Assembly: GCA_001319865.1 (NCBI GenBank)
Contig: BBSL01000285.1
Span: 1 to 44,551 of the forward strand
Origin: Burkholderia sp. E7m39
GTDB lineage: Bacteria > Pseudomonadota > Gammaproteobacteria > Burkholderiales > Burkholderiaceae
Direction of reading: 5' to 3'
Length of the DNA: 44,551 bases
The first letter of the stretch is position 1; each line of letters opens with the position of its first letter. The notes under the pieces were generated by a model that was not told the origin of the DNA, did no database searches, and saw only the letters and a list, made by a program, of their open reading frames with translations. Both the position numbers and the translations under genes were made by a program. Of the stretch, positions 16,238 to 24,548 are shown in pieces.

Positions 16238-17170
16238 ATGGCCCTGACCATTTCACAGCTGCGAATCTTTACGGCCGTGGCCGAGCACGGCAGCATCCGC
16301 GCCGCGTCGCGCGTGCTCGGCATCGCGCAAAGCGGCATCACGCAGCAGTTGCAGCATCTCGAAGCCATGCTCGGCGCGACGCTCTTCACGCGCACCAATC
16401 GCGGCATCGCACTGACGGCGCTCGGCCAGCGGATGCTGCAGCGCGCGGCGACGATTCTCGGCGAATGCGCGCGCGCCGAGCACGAAGCGCAGCAACTGCG
16501 CGGTGAATACGCGGGCCAGGTGACGTTCGGCATGACGACCGAGCCGCTCATCGATGCGGGCGCCCCAGTGCTGACCGAATTTCGCGCGCGCTTTCCACGC
16601 GTCGACGTGCATATGCGCACGGGCACGTCGCGCATGATGATCGCGTGGCTGCGCGAAGGCACGCTCGACTTCGCCGTCGCGCTCGTGTCGAAGCACACGG
16701 ATACGACCGACCTGCTCGTCACGAAGCTGTACCCGTCCGATCCCGTCGTCGTGTGCCGGCGCGGGCATCCGAAGGCGCACGCGAAGTCGCTGGCCGAACT
16801 CGCGGATTGCTCATGGATCGCGACGCGCTCGCCGAATCTCACCGACGACCCGCAGGCGCACCGTCTCAACGATCTGTTCAAGAGCCAGCGCCTGAAGCCG
16901 CCGACGATCGTCGCAACCGTCGAAGGCCTGTTCGAGTCGCTGCATCTGGTGAGCGAGACGGATTGTCTTTCGCTGGAAGCCGCCGTGGTCACGAAGCGCG
17001 GACCGTTCGCGCGCGTGCTGACCACGATCGACGTGCGCGAGCGCGCGGGCGCGCAGGACGTCTGCGTGCTGCAACGCGCCGTCTCGCCGCTCACGCCCGC
17101 CGCGCAGGAACTCGCAACGATGCTCGCGTCATACACGCGCACGGTGCGCGCGCGAAACCGTCAAGCGTGA
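16238..17170 (+). CDS. LysR family transcriptional regulator
   Basis: A 310-residue regulator. The N-terminal winged helix is typical: ISQLRIFTAVAEHGSIRAAS, then QSGITQQLQHLEAMLGATLF and T-R-T-N-R-G. The rest is the periplasmic-binding-like effector domain. The frame is open from ATG 16163, but LysR helices start within a few residues of the N-terminus, so ATG 16238 (MALTISQL) is preferred. Divergent from the binding protein/deacylase pair, which it probably activates in response to their substrate. Confidence 0.88.
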   Translation: MALTISQLRIFTAVAEHGSIRAASRVLGIAQSGITQQLQHLEAMLGATLFTRTNRGIALTALGQRMLQRAATILGECARAEHEAQQLRGEYAGQVTFGMTTEPLIDAGAPVLTEFRARFPRVDVHMRTGTSRMMIAWLREGTLDFAVALVSKHTDTTDLLVTKLYPSDPVVVCRRGHPKAHAKSLAELADCSWIATRSPNLTDDPQAHRLNDLFKSQRLKPPTIVATVEGLFESLHLVSETDCLSLEAAVVTKRGPFARVLTTIDVRERAGAQDVCVLQRAVSPLTPAAQELATMLASYTRTVRARNRQA

Positions 17171-17202
17171 AAGCGATACTTGCGCCGCACGCCTGAGCGC
17201 CT

Positions 17203-17222
17203 GCTCCCGAAAATCCTCACCT
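17203..17222 (+). repeat. Dispersed 20-bp intergenic motif, copy 1
   Basis: Exact consensus GCTCCCGAAAATCCTCACCT, 32 bp after the LysR stop and 167 bp before the HD-domain gene. It is followed by a 10-bp hairpin (17225-17257, arms CGCGCTTTTC/GAAAAGCGCG). One of six same-strand copies in this window. Confidence 0.8.
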
Positions 17223-17289
17223 GACGCGCTTTTCGCCGCGCCTGGCAGAAAAGCGCGCGCGGTTGGCAGCATCAGGAGTATCAATGCTT

Positions 17290-17318
17290 TTGCCGCGCGA
17301 AAGGGCGCTCCCTACACT
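17290..17318 (+). promoter_or_regulatory. Candidate sigma-70 promoter of the HD-domain gene
   Basis: TTGCCG (17290-17295), a 17-bp spacer and TACACT (17313-17318) precede the HD gene start by about 70 bp. Spacing is ideal and both hexamers are fair matches. Sequence inference only. Confidence 0.5.
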
Positions 17319-17389
17319 TTGATCACCCGCCGATCGCTACTCACGAAGCAGCGAACGGACTCAGCCGATCACGTTCTGGAGAACCCCAA

Positions 17390-18079
17390 ATGAGCGAAAT
17401 CATCGCAGGCATCAAGATCCCCGACAGCAAGATGGCGCGCGAAGCGACGCAACTCGTGCGCGACACCGAAACCGATCTGCTCTACCACCACTCGCGCCGC
17501 GTGTTCCTGTTCGGCGCGCTGACGGGCGAGCGCAAGCAGCTGAAGTACGACCCCGAGCTGCTGTACATCGGCGCGATGTTTCATGACATGGGCCTGATGG
17601 AAAAGTACAGCAGCGCGCACGACCGCTTCGAAGTGGACGGTGCGAATGCCGCGCGCAATTTCCTGCAAGGCTATGGCATCGGCGAACACGACATCGACAT
17701 GGTGTGGGACGCGATCGCGCTGCACACGACGCCAGGCATTCCGCAGTACAAGAAGCCTGTCGTCGCGCTGGTGACGGCGGGCGTCGAGATGGACGTGCTG
17801 GGCCTCGCCTACGACGAGTTCTCGCAGGACGATCGCAAGCTGGTTGTCGCGGCGCATCCGCGCGGCGAGAACTTCAAGGAGAACATCATCGATGCGTTCG
17901 CGAACGGCACGAAGCACAAGCCTCTCACCACATTCGGCAACGTGAAAGCCGACGTGCTCGCATTGAAAGACCCGGAATACAAGCGCCTGAACTTCTGCAG
18001 CATCATCCTCGGTTCGGCGTGGAACGACTCGAACGTGCAGACGGGCGTGTGCCGCAATCCGGCGCACAACCACGGCTGA
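17390..18079 (+). CDS. HD-domain metal-dependent hydrolase, cyanamide hydratase-like
   Basis: A 229-residue HD-superfamily protein. Metal ligands expected for the fold are visible: H34 (LYHHSRRV), H65-D66 (AMFHDMGL) and H112 (ALHTTPG). The pattern LYHHSRRVFLFG and the family length recall cyanamide hydratase (fungal Cah/yeast Ddi2) and related bacterial HD proteins rather than nucleotide phosphohydrolases. GGAG precedes ATG 17390. It appears monocistronic, ends before a strong terminator and is convergent with the EutR-like regulator. The substrate (a nitrile-like compound or another small molecule) is not established. Confidence 0.75.
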   Translation: MSEIIAGIKIPDSKMAREATQLVRDTETDLLYHHSRRVFLFGALTGERKQLKYDPELLYIGAMFHDMGLMEKYSSAHDRFEVDGANAARNFLQGYGIGEHDIDMVWDAIALHTTPGIPQYKKPVVALVTAGVEMDVLGLAYDEFSQDDRKLVVAAHPRGENFKENIIDAFANGTKHKPLTTFGNVKADVLALKDPEYKRLNFCSIILGSAWNDSNVQTGVCRNPAHNHG

Positions 18080-18166
18080 GCGCGCTCGCGCGCGACAAAC
18101 GCTCTCTCCTCGTCAAGGTCTGTTGACGATCAAGCCGCTTGCAGTCTCCGCTCAAGCGTGCCTTTG

Positions 18167-18198
18167 AATCCGCGTTCTCGCGAGCGCGGATTTTTTTT
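18167..18198 (+). terminator. Rho-independent terminator
   Basis: AATCCGCG (18167-18174) pairs with CGCGGATT (18185-18192), and the stem runs into TTTTTTTT (18191-18198). It ends the HD-domain gene. Confidence 0.9.
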
Positions 18199-18244
18199 CA
18201 TCGATGGTTATGCGGCAATCGCCACGCGCGCGCAGCGCGAGCGA

Positions 18245-19207
18245 CTAGCGCACGCCGGGCGTCCGCGCCGACCTGCGCGCCGTATGCGAAGGCAACTCGC
18301 CGAACTGGGCCTTGTATGCGTTCGCAAAGTGCCCGAGGTGGACGAAGCCCCACTGCGCGGCGGCGTCACTGACGGACAGGTCGGACTGCCGCGTGTCGAG
18401 CAATAGACGCCGCACCTGAGCGAGCCGCAGCGAACGCACGTAAGCGAGCGGATTGGTTTGCACGACGGCCTGAAAGCTGTTCTGCACCGTGCGCCGGCTC
18501 ACGCGCAATTGCTTGCAGAGGCTTTCGATGTCGATGGGCTCTTCGGGATGGTGAATCACGAAGTCGTGAATGCGGCGCACGATATCGGCCTGGCACGCAT
18601 ACGTGAGCCGGTTTGTCGATGCAGGCACGTGATACGCCAGCAGATCGACGAGCGTCTCGTTCACCTGGCTGCGCAGCGCGCGGTGCGCGTGAACGTCGTC
18701 GAATGCATCGGGCTGCGCGAGCACGCGCTCGATCAGCGTCGCGAGTTGCAGCCCGGCGCGCGCGCAGGCGGCGTTCGGAATGTCGAGCACGCTGCGACGA
18801 AAGAGAGCGTCGTCGAGATCGACGCCCGCGCAATCGGCGATGCCCTGCAGCAGGTTCGCGTCGATCACGACGCCGATCAGCGCCATATCGTCGGGCGAGT
18901 GGAATTCGAACGACGTGCCGCCCGCCGCCATCACAAAGCCGCCGCGATCGATGCGCGCGCCGCCGAATGCGAACGCGCCGGCACCTGCGAGCGGAATGCC
19001 GAACGTCATGTGACCGGGCGGCAACTGGCCGCGCTGCACGACGCGCAGATTGGCCGATTCGTGGAACACCTGCACGCCGTCCAGCTCGATCTGCTTCACC
19101 GCGCTGCGAAACGCGCCGGAGCCGATCTGGTCGTAACGCTGGTCCCAGCCCCGCAGCGCCGCCGCATGCGCATCGGCATCGTCGAAGAACTGATGATGGA
19201 CGTACAC
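18245..19207 (-). CDS. EutR-like AraC family transcriptional regulator
   Basis: A 320-residue regulator. The N-terminal half resembles EutR, the ethanolamine-operon activator (W-D-Q-R-Y-D-Q-I, F-H-E-S, FGIP, GGTSFEFHSPDD, IGVVID). The C-terminal AraC domain has LCKQLRVSRRTVQNSFQAV and AAAQWGFVHLGHFANAYKAQ. I chose a GTG start (19205-19207) because GGGGAC lies 4-8 nt upstream and the protein then matches the family length; the frame continues upstream to 19366 without homology. No eut genes are in the window, so its target is elsewhere or is the HD gene. Confidence 0.8.
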   Translation of the reverse strand: MYVHHQFFDDADAHAAALRGWDQRYDQIGSGAFRSAVKQIELDGVQVFHESANLRVVQRGQLPPGHMTFGIPLAGAGAFAFGGARIDRGGFVMAAGGTSFEFHSPDDMALIGVVIDANLLQGIADCAGVDLDDALFRRSVLDIPNAACARAGLQLATLIERVLAQPDAFDDVHAHRALRSQVNETLVDLLAYHVPASTNRLTYACQADIVRRIHDFVIHHPEEPIDIESLCKQLRVSRRTVQNSFQAVVQTNPLAYVRSLRLAQVRRLLLDTRQSDLSVSDAAAQWGFVHLGHFANAYKAQFGELPSHTARRSARTPGVR

Positions 19208-19252
19208 GATGTCCCCAATATCAAAAAAATCCGCCAGGTTGCGTAGGATAAA

Positions 19253-19268
19253 CCGACCAAGCGGTCGG
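19253..19268. promoter_or_regulatory. TetR-type palindrome upstream of the EutR-like gene
   Basis: CCGACC-AAGC-GGTCGG is a perfect 6-bp inverted repeat with a 4-bp centre, 46 bp before the EutR-like GTG. It lies just upstream of a possible -10 (TATCCT on the minus strand), a usual place for a repressor. The pattern resembles TetR-family operators. No TetR gene is in the window. Confidence 0.45.
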
Positions 19269-19441
19269 GAAAATACTTCGAGGGTTTGTCCTGGGCGCCG
19301 CCGTCGGACGCACGCGACAGTCCAAAAAGTAAGCGCGCACTCACTCACGCACTCCGCGGGCCGCACAGACGCATTCTAGCCAGCGTCAAAAATCCGCTGA
19401 AGCCGTCCGAAATACCAGGCGAACTAAAGAAAGACGTCGAT

Positions 19442-19459
19442 TTACTTATATCCTAGTAA
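19442..19459. promoter_or_regulatory. Candidate MarR/HpaR operator
   Basis: TTACT (19442-19446) and AGTAA (19455-19459) form an inverted repeat across an AT-rich 8-bp centre, about 25 bp before the HpaR-like start. MarR proteins often bind such AT-rich dyads in their own promoter. Tentative. Confidence 0.4.
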
Positions 19460-19483
19460 AATTATGTGTTTCTCCGACAGTCG

Positions 19484-19960
19484 ATGGTTATGGCCCGCTC
19501 CGATACCCCCGCGCCGCTCGCGATGCACCGCAATCTGCCGATGCTGCTGCTGCGCGCGCGTGAACTCATGATGTCGCGCTTTCGTCCGTTGCTCACGGCG
19601 CACGGACTCACGGAGCAGCAATGGCGCATCATTCGCGCGCTGCACGAGAACGGCCCGCTGGAACCGCGTCAGCTGTGCACGCTGTGCACGATTTCGAGCC
19701 CGAGCCTCGCGGGCGTGCTCGCGCGCATGGAAGACCTCGGCCACGTGACGAAGGAGCGCTTCGAGGAGGATCAGCGGCGCGTGCGCGTGTCGTTGACGGC
19801 GCAAAGCGCGGCGATCGTCGAAAGCATGGCGCCCCTGCTCGAGGCGCAATACCGCGCGCTTGAGCAGCAGGTCGGCATGAAGGTCGTCGACGATCTTTAT
19901 ATGGCTGTCGATGCGTTGATCAAGGAGCTGGCGACGGCCGAGGCGCGGGAGGAAGAGTGA
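19484..19960 (+). CDS. HpaR-like MarR family regulator
   Basis: A 158-residue regulator. The winged helix-turn-helix spans about residues 25-115 (LTEQQWRIIRAL, LCTISSPSLAGVLARMEDLG, ERFEEDQRRVRVSLT). The sequence closely follows HpaR, the repressor of homoprotocatechuate (4-hydroxyphenylacetate) degradation, including NLPMLLLRARELMM near the start. In-frame ATGs at 19484 and 19490 are equally plausible. It is convergent (16-bp gap) with a cluster for aromatic hydroxylation, whose regulation it may share, but no hpa catabolic genes are present. Confidence 0.8.
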   Translation: MVMARSDTPAPLAMHRNLPMLLLRARELMMSRFRPLLTAHGLTEQQWRIIRALHENGPLEPRQLCTLCTISSPSLAGVLARMEDLGHVTKERFEEDQRRVRVSLTAQSAAIVESMAPLLEAQYRALEQQVGMKVVDDLYMAVDALIKELATAEAREEE

Positions 19961-19976
19961 GACGGGCGGCGCGCGG

Positions 19977-20153
19977 CTAGTCTCCCACCCCGTCGCTGGC
20001 CGCATCGATCAACGCCAGCGATACCTCGGGATCCATCTTCCCGATCGCCAGCAGCGCGAATCGCGCGAGAAAGAGCGGCGCATTCGTCTCGCCCAGTTGC
20101 GTCATGGTCTTGCAAAGCCGCGTGTAGACGGCATCGAGTTCTGCATCGGTCAT
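19977..20153 (-). CDS. DUF2783 small protein
   Basis: A 58-residue protein: MTDAELDAVYTRLCKTM followed by the conserved NAPLFLARFALLAI. It matches DUF2783, usually encoded next to FAD-dependent aromatic hydroxylases. The ATG at 20151-20153 is preferred over the ATG 12 bp upstream because the sequence between them (ATGGAGAAC) supplies a GGAG ribosome site. It is 27 bp downstream of the hydroxylase and the last gene of the operon. Role unknown; an accessory or regulatory partner of the hydroxylase is plausible. Confidence 0.75.
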   Translation of the reverse strand: MTDAELDAVYTRLCKTMTQLGETNAPLFLARFALLAIGKMDPEVSLALIDAASDGVGD

Positions 20154-20180
20154 CGCGTTCTCCATTCGTTGAGCGATTGA

Positions 20181-21875
20181 TCAAGCCAGCGCGCGTACGA
20201 TTGCCGCGTCGATATCGGCGGCGCTCGCGTTGCGCCAGCGCCCGAGCACATGGCCATCCGGCCGCACGAGATACACGGTGCCGGGCTTCGCGTCATAACG
20301 CTCGAACACGCGCCCTGTGTGATCCCACGCATGCACGCCTGTCGCTTGCGCATGCAGGCGCGCGCTGACGGGCACGACCGTGAACGGCACGCCGCGTTGC
20401 CGAAGCGACTCACTCAGCGCCGCGAACCCGTGACTCACGTCGCCTTCATCGATGAAGCACAGCGCCGTGAAGCACGGCGTGACGAGGTCGGTCAGATGCG
20501 CTTCGCGTGCGCGCCCGTTTTCGGCGATTGTCACGGGATACTCGGCCAGCACCGCGCCGGGCACGGGGCCCGTTGCAAACCCATCGCGATCGGCGACATT
20601 CAGCGGCGAGTTCGCGTACGTGATCGCCGACGTCTGGCGCGGATTGATCAGCGAGCGCACGTGCGGATGCTTCACGGCGAGGCTCAACACGGCCTTGCGC
20701 ATCAGCTCGAATGCGAACGAAGGCGGCGCCATGAACTCCGTGCTCTTCGTGCCGTAGCTGAGGTTCTCATGCGTCGCGGCGACGCGTTCGTCCGAATAAC
20801 TGTCGAGCAACCCTGGCGACGCCAGCCCCTTCACGACGAACGCGAGCTTCCACGCGATGTTGTCCGCGTCGTCGATACCCGAGTTCGCGCCGCGCACGCC
20901 GAAGATGGGCACGAGGTGCGCGGCATCGCCCGCGAACATCACGCGGTTGTAGCGGTAGCGTTCGAGCGTCAGCGCGTTGGCCTTGTAGATCGTGATCCAG
21001 ATCGGCGACCACGCGCCCTTCTCGCCCATCATGTCGAGCAGGCTTTGGACGCGCGGCATCACGTTGTCTGGCTGCACGGCCTGCTCGGCGTCTTCGCCGT
21101 CGCGCAGCTGATAGTCGATGCGCCAGACGTTGTCGGGCTGCTTGTGCACGAGCACGGTCGAGCCGGGATTCGACGATGGATCGAAGTACGCGAGCCGCTC
21201 CGTCGGACGCTCGCTTTGCAGTTCGATATCGACGATCACGTAGCGCCCTTCGTAGCTCGTGCCCTGCAACTCCAAGCCGAGCGCTTCGCGTATCGTGCTG
21301 CGCCCGCCGTCGCACGCGAGCACCCAATCGGTGTCGAGTGCATAGTCGCCGATGGGCGTCGACAGCTGCAGCGTCGCGCCGTCGTCGCGCGAATCGATCG
21401 ACTTCACGCGCGTCTGCCAGCGAATGTCGATCAGATCGGCGCGCTTTTCCGCGGCATCGAGCAGAAACTGCTCGATGTGATACTGCGCGAGATTGACCAT
21501 CGGCGGCAGCTTCTGGTTTTCGTCCTGCGGCATCGTGAAATGCAGCACTTCCGTGTCGCGATAGAAGCTGCGGCCGCCCGTCCACGGCAGGCCCGTTTTC
21601 AGAAAACCTTCGACGGCGCCGAGCCGTTCGATGATCTCCAGACTGCGCCGCGAAATGCAGATCGCGCGGCTGCCATAGCAGACCGAGTCGTCCGCTTCGA
21701 TCAGCACGCAACGCACGCCGTGATTCGCGAGACCCAGCGCGACGGCGAGCCCCACCGGCCCGCCGCCGACGATGGTCACCGCATGGCGCTGCGCATCGGC
21801 GCCCTGCTGCAATTGCGGCACGCGCGCGGCGTACTGCTTCGCGGCGAACGGATACGGTTTGAATTGCTTGTTCAT
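20181..21875 (-). CDS. FAD-dependent aromatic hydroxylase (MhpA/PheA-like)
   Basis: A 564-residue class A flavoprotein monooxygenase. FAD contacts: GGGPVG (37-42), DGGRST (189-194) and GDAAHLVPIFGVRGANSGID (316-335). The C-terminal ~100 residues form the thioredoxin-like domain of phenol/3-hydroxyphenylpropionate hydroxylases. Such enzymes add one oxygen to a phenolic acid using NAD(P)H. GAGGAG precedes its ATG, which overlaps the MFS stop by 4 bp (ATGA), so the two are translationally coupled. The aromatic substrate is not defined by the sequence. Confidence 0.88.
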   Translation of the reverse strand: MNKQFKPYPFAAKQYAARVPQLQQGADAQRHAVTIVGGGPVGLAVALGLANHGVRCVLIEADDSVCYGSRAICISRRSLEIIERLGAVEGFLKTGLPWTGGRSFYRDTEVLHFTMPQDENQKLPPMVNLAQYHIEQFLLDAAEKRADLIDIRWQTRVKSIDSRDDGATLQLSTPIGDYALDTDWVLACDGGRSTIREALGLELQGTSYEGRYVIVDIELQSERPTERLAYFDPSSNPGSTVLVHKQPDNVWRIDYQLRDGEDAEQAVQPDNVMPRVQSLLDMMGEKGAWSPIWITIYKANALTLERYRYNRVMFAGDAAHLVPIFGVRGANSGIDDADNIAWKLAFVVKGLASPGLLDSYSDERVAATHENLSYGTKSTEFMAPPSFAFELMRKAVLSLAVKHPHVRSLINPRQTSAITYANSPLNVADRDGFATGPVPGAVLAEYPVTIAENGRAREAHLTDLVTPCFTALCFIDEGDVSHGFAALSESLRQRGVPFTVVPVSARLHAQATGVHAWDHTGRVFERYDAKPGTVYLVRPDGHVLGRWRNASAADIDAAIVRALA

Positions 21876-23260
21876 CCAATGCTCCTCAGATCTTCGCGCG
21901 GTGCTTCACGTTTATCGATGGGCAGCAGCGTCACGACCGCCACGCCGGCCACGAGCAGCACCGCCGAATACAACAGTCCCGCAGAAAAGCTGTGCGTCGC
22001 GTCCTTCAGCCAGCCGACGATCAGCGGATTGAGCGCCGAGCTGATGTTGCCCATCGCGTTGATGACGGCAATGCCGATGGCCCGCGCGCGCAAGCTCAAG
22101 GCGTGATCGGGCGTGGTCCAGAAGATCGACATCGCCGTGTACGAGCCCGCCGACGCGAGGCACACGCCGAGCATGCGCATCGCCGGATTCGCCGAATAGG
22201 CGGTGCACAGCCAGCCGGCGGCGGAACACAGCATCGGGATCATCAGGTGCCACTTGCGTTCCTGCCTGCGGTCCGAGCGGCGGCCCCAAGCGATCATCGC
22301 GACGATGGTGCAAACCTGCGGAATCGCCGCGAGCAGGCCGACCGTGCGGTTGCTCGCGTCGGCGCTGAAGCTCTTCACGATCAGCGGCGTCCACACGGCG
22401 ACCATCGCCAGCGTGTTGACGAGACAGAAGTACGCGATGGCGAACTTCACCACGACGGGCGACAGCAGTTCGCCGACGATGCTTTTTGCAGCGCCCGTCT
22501 GCACGTCCTGCTTATGCTCGACAGCGAGCGTCGCGGCGAGCGCGCGCTTGTCGTCGTCGTCGAGCCAGCGCGCATGCTGCGGGCCGTCATCGAGATACGC
22601 ATACACGACGAAGCCGAGCAGCGCAGACGGCAGGCCTTCGAGCAGAAACAGCCACTGCCAGCCCTTCAGTCCAAGCGTGCCGTCGAGTCCGAGAATGAAT
22701 CCCGACAGCGCCGAGCCAACGGCCGCCGTCACGGGCATCGCGATCATGAAGAGCGCGTTCGCGCGTGCCCGGTACGCAGCGGGAAACCAGTACGTCAGAT
22801 ACAGCAGGATGCCGGGCAGAAAGCCCGCTTCCGTCACGCCGACCAGCACGCGCAGCACGTACAGCGTGCCGGGGCTGGTCGCGAACATCGTCGCGGTGGA
22901 CGCGAGTCCCCACGCGATCATGATCGTGCCGATCCATCTGCGCGCGCCGATGCGCGCCAGCACCACATTGCCCGGAATGCCGAACGCGATGTACGCGACG
23001 TAGAAGAGCGTGGTCGCGAGGCCGAACTGCGTGCTGCTGAGACCGAGATCCTTCGTCATCGTCAGGCCGGCGAAGCCGATGTTGATGCGATCGAGGAACG
23101 AGAAGAAGAACAGCACGAACAGGAACCACAGCAGATGCCGCGATACCTTCGCGATCACGGGCTGTGGATGGATGACGGGCACGTTCGGCGCGGTGGGCGC
23201 ATCAGGGGCGAGGTTGGCGGGCGTGGCGTGCAGCGCGCCGGCGCGCGGGGAGGAATCCAT
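21872..23260 (-). CDS. MFS transporter, anion:cation symporter (aromatic acid uptake) type
   Basis: A 462-residue inner-membrane permease with about 12 hydrophobic segments and a ~35-residue N-terminal cytoplasmic tail. The first-loop signature SFLDRINIGFAGLTM and GIPGNVVLARIGARRWIG are typical of the ACS family (phthalate, hydroxyphenylacetate and tartrate permeases). GGAG lies 9 nt before ATG. As the first gene of an MFS-hydroxylase-DUF2783 operon it probably imports the aromatic acid that the next gene hydroxylates. Confidence 0.88.
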   Translation of the reverse strand: MDSSPRAGALHATPANLAPDAPTAPNVPVIHPQPVIAKVSRHLLWFLFVLFFFSFLDRINIGFAGLTMTKDLGLSSTQFGLATTLFYVAYIAFGIPGNVVLARIGARRWIGTIMIAWGLASTATMFATSPGTLYVLRVLVGVTEAGFLPGILLYLTYWFPAAYRARANALFMIAMPVTAAVGSALSGFILGLDGTLGLKGWQWLFLLEGLPSALLGFVVYAYLDDGPQHARWLDDDDKRALAATLAVEHKQDVQTGAAKSIVGELLSPVVVKFAIAYFCLVNTLAMVAVWTPLIVKSFSADASNRTVGLLAAIPQVCTIVAMIAWGRRSDRRQERKWHLMIPMLCSAAGWLCTAYSANPAMRMLGVCLASAGSYTAMSIFWTTPDHALSLRARAIGIAVINAMGNISSALNPLIVGWLKDATHSFSAGLLYSAVLLVAGVAVVTLLPIDKREAPREDLRSIG

Positions 23261-23445
23261 ACCGTTGTCTCCGATGTTGACGCTATGCCGGACGCGAGGT
23301 CCGATGCAATCGCTTCGACGGGCCGCGCTTCGATGTCGCGCGGCGCCTGGCGATGCGTCGCAGTATGGAATGCGGCGCGAGCGCGCCTGTCCTCAAATTG
23401 GGTACAAGCGGGGATCTGCGGAGACCTGGGGAATACGCGGATACG

Positions 23446-24264
23446 TCAGACGCGACCCGCGCCGACGCACAGCGCGAACAGCTGCCGCTGGCTCGAAATA
23501 CCGAGCCGCCGGAACGCACGCTTCTGGTATGTGACAACGCTCGTCGGTTTGATGCCCATGGTGTCGCCGATTTCCTGCGCGGTGCGTCCTTCGAGCACAC
23601 CCGTCAGCACGTCGAGTTCGCGCTTCGACAGTTCGGGACACAGGCCGCGCACGCGCGCGAGCATCAGATGCGAGATCGCCATGTCGCGCTGGCCGCAGAT
23701 TGCGTAGTGATGCTTCGCCGCGTGCGCGATGAGGGGCGCCATCGCTTCGATCAGCGCGATCTCGCGCGGATGGTAATTGCCGAAGCGGCGGTCGCGATAC
23801 AGATTCACGGAGAGCCAGATATCCGCCGTCGGCTGCACGAGCAGCGACACGCGGTCCGACACGTTCGGCTGCTGGTAGCACGCCGCGCGATAGGCCTCGT
23901 TGAGGATGTCGTCGCTGGTCTGCTGATGCAGCACGAGCGTCGAGCCGGGCTTGTCGTTGCGCGCCGACGAGACGATCTTCTGGTTGCCGTCGAGCGCATA
24001 GAAATGGCGCGCGTAGGTGTCGGCGACATCGCGCAGGAAGCGCCCGCCTCGATGATCCGCCACCGACACCGTGCGCGGACGGTTGCCGAACTCGTACGCG
24101 AAGATCGTGCATTGCGAGATCGCCGCGATGTCGCCGAGCAGCTTCAGCACTTCGGCGGCGAGCGCGTTGGAATCGTCGCTGCCGATCGACGACACGAGCC
24201 CCGTCGCGCGGCTGAGATCCAGCTGCCCTTGCGAAACGGGACGGTCGAGGCGCCATGAACGCAT
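23446..24264 (-). CDS. LuxR-type transcriptional regulator
   Basis: A 272-residue regulator with a C-terminal GerE/LuxR helix-turn-helix (about 205-265: LSKRELDVLTGVLEGRTAQE, then S-V-V-T-Y-Q-K-R-A-F-R-R-L-G-I). The N-terminal ~190 residues have no recognised autoinducer signature and may bind another ligand. It lies upstream of and in the same direction as the aromatic operon (185-bp gap) and is divergent from the methanethiol oxidase gene, so it could control either. The initial ATG is used; no other evidence fixes it. Confidence 0.82.
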   Translation of the reverse strand: MRSWRLDRPVSQGQLDLSRATGLVSSIGSDDSNALAAEVLKLLGDIAAISQCTIFAYEFGNRPRTVSVADHRGGRFLRDVADTYARHFYALDGNQKIVSSARNDKPGSTLVLHQQTSDDILNEAYRAACYQQPNVSDRVSLLVQPTADIWLSVNLYRDRRFGNYHPREIALIEAMAPLIAHAAKHHYAICGQRDMAISHLMLARVRGLCPELSKRELDVLTGVLEGRTAQEIGDTMGIKPTSVVTYQKRAFRRLGISSQRQLFALCVGAGRV

Positions 24265-24548
24265 GATGGGAGTGCGGCTTCGAAGCGGTGGAAATAACGC
24301 GGTGGAATCGCATCATTCTATATGCGCAGAGCATGCGCATGCCGGATCGGCGTTGCAGCAACAAAACCGCTGCGATGGCATGCGCCGCGCTCCCGCGCGC
24401 ATAAAAAAGAGGCACGTCCGCGTGAACAGTCGCGCAGCCCGCGGCGAAATTGCCTACAGTGAAAAGCTCATACGCGCGCTGTGTTCGCACAGGGTGCGCA
24501 TCGACATCGAACGCGTGCCGCAGCGCGGCATTCCCCGGAGACCGAGAC

